From NCBI RefSeq assembly GCF_016924665.1, contig NZ_JAFFJT010000025.1:124001-188000 (forward strand): DNA of 64,000 nucleotides, written 5' to 3'. How positions within the stretch are numbered: position 1 is the stretch's first letter; each line of letters begins with the position of its first letter. The DNA is from Nocardioides sp. SYSU D00038. GTDB lineage: Bacteria; Actinomycetota; Actinomycetes; Propionibacteriales; Nocardioidaceae. Under the pieces are notes generated by a model. That model ran no database searches. It worked only from the letters and a program-made list of their open reading frames with translations, and was not told the origin of the DNA. The position numbers and the translations under genes were made by a program. Positions 63,121 through 64,000 of this stretch are shown here, one piece after another.

Positions 63121-64000
63121 ATGAGCGTCGACCGGGTGGCAGCGTCGGACTTCACGTGGGGCGGCGAGGGACCGGCCGCGGTCGTCGCGGCGGTGCGCAC
63201 CGCCGCACGTGAGCACGACGGCCACGACCCGCTCGACGAGGCCGCGACCCTGCGCCTGAAGCACCACGGCCTCGACGGCGCTCGGCTCTGGGTCGCGGGC
63301 GACGACGGGTTCGCGCTGCGCCACGGCGCCGACGACGTCGCCCTCGAGCTCGCGGTCCGTCCCGAGGCCCGCCGCCGGGGCCTGGGTGGCGCGTTGGCGG
63401 CCGCCGCGCTCACCGACCCCGGGCCCTTGTCCGCCTGGTCGCACGGCGACCACCCGGCCGCCGCCCGGCTGGCCGAGCGGCACGGGCTGGCCCGGGTGCG
63501 GGAGCTGTGGCTGATGCGCCGGCCCGCCGCCGTACCCCTGCCCGACGCGCCCGCCCCCGACGGCCTCACCATCCGCGGCTACCGCGACGACGACGCCGCC
63601 GACCTGCTCCGCGTCAACGCCGCCGCCTTCCACTCCCACCCCGAGCAGGGCGGCATGGACGCCGACGACCTGGCCCAGCGGATGGCCGAGGACTGGTACG
63701 ACCCCGCCGGGCTGCTGGTCGCCGAGCGCGACGGCCGGCTGGTGGGGTTCCACTGGACCAAGCAGCACAGCGCGACCCTCGGCGAGGTCTACGTCGTGGG
63801 CGTCGACCCGGACGAGCAGGGCGGGGGGCTGGGCCGGGTGCTCACCGTCGCCGGGCTCGCGCACCTGGCCGGGCTGGGCGTCGACGAGGTGATCCTCTAC
63901 GTCGAGTCCGACAACGCCCCGGCGATCGCGATCTACCGCGACAAGGTGGGCTTCGGCCACGCCGCCGCCGACACCCACGTGCAGTACCGGCGACCCGCCT
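63121..64000 (+). CDS. mshD: Mycothiol synthase (MshD), 3' end cut by window
   Basis: Open to the last base (293 codons seen; the usual length is ~300). It has two tandem GNAT domains. The first has LELAVRPEARRRGLGGALAA for acetyl-CoA binding, and the second has VYVVGVDPDEQGGGLGRVLT followed by LYVESDNAPAIAIYRDKVGF. It acetylates Cys-GlcN-Ins, the last step of mycothiol synthesis. The position directly after glnR is typical of actinobacteria. ATG 63121 is leaderless. The frame ends in VQYRRPA, so only a few residues should be missing. Confidence 0.93.
   Translation, partial: MSVDRVAASDFTWGGEGPAAVVAAVRTAAREHDGHDPLDEAATLRLKHHGLDGARLWVAGDDGFALRHGADDVALELAVRPEARRRGLGGALAAAALTDPGPLSAWSHGDHPAAARLAERHGLARVRELWLMRRPAAVPLPDAPAPDGLTIRGYRDDDAADLLRVNAAAFHSHPEQGGMDADDLAQRMAEDWYDPAGLLVAERDGRLVGFHWTKQHSATLGEVYVVGVDPDEQGGGLGRVLTVAGLAHLAGLGVDEVILYVESDNAPAIAIYRDKVGFGHAAADTHVQYRRPA

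Overview
The window is chromosomal DNA from a very high-GC actinobacterium, most likely a Nocardioides-like member of the Nocardioidaceae (an inference from gene content, not a database result). Actinobacterial signatures are a GlnR-type orphan regulator followed by mycothiol synthase MshD, glucosyl-3-phosphoglycerate synthase beside a FolP2-like protein, an HbhA-like / XRE / DUF2516 trio, and many genes that appear to be leaderless (TANNNT about 6-8 nt before ATG/GTG). No tRNA, rRNA, CRISPR array, integrase or transposase was seen.

Layout. 1-5.1 kb: the end of a LuxR regulator, a tandem repeat block and a large secreted Gly-rich/Ig-repeat protein. 5.1-10.1 kb: MarR regulator, then a translationally coupled operon of IcmF (fused B12-dependent mutase), a thioesterase and a BtuF-like protein without a signal peptide. 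10.1-11.5 kb: the first large interspersed-repeat block. 11.5-16.3 kb: reverse-strand genes for an App1 phosphatase-like protein, an enoyl-CoA hydratase, and a coupled set RibD_C / LigB-like / FolP2 / GpgS. 16.3-62 kb: a long cell-surface glycan locus interrupted by small sulfur and housekeeping groups. 62-64 kb: MoaD-like protein, GlnR and MshD.

How the glycan locus fits together. Precursor genes are galE, rmlA, rmlB, an rmlC-rmlD fusion, ugd, uxs and gmd with a paralogue, giving dTDP-rhamnose, UDP-glucuronate, UDP-xylose and a GDP-deoxysugar. A WbaP/CpsE-type phosphoglycosyltransferase would start the repeat unit. Glycosyltransferases at 41.6, 43.9, 47.4 and 55.5 kb extend it. A flippase (52.6 kb) and an O-antigen ligase/polymerase-like protein (45.9 kb) handle export and polymerisation. 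A Wzz/BY-kinase with a hexa-tyrosine tail controls chain length, and an LCP protein would attach the product to the wall. Decorating enzymes include three FkbM methyltransferases, a TylF-type and another methyltransferase, two left-handed-beta-helix acyltransferases, an ACP/adenylation/FabG cassette and a PAPS-dependent sulfotransferase. CysD, CysN and an APS kinase fused to a low-molecular-weight tyrosine phosphatase could make PAPS, and no PAPS reductase is present here. I infer a sulfated, acylated and methylated exopolysaccharide.

Six intergenic blocks carry a mosaic family of compound palindromic repeats, and every one lies between the 3' ends of convergent genes. Their hairpin stems show compensatory base changes between copies. 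A longer module of about 280 bp occurs eight times. A 25-codon Cys/Arg-rich leader peptide precedes the DUF4395-sulfurtransferase-DUF1416 sulfur operon.
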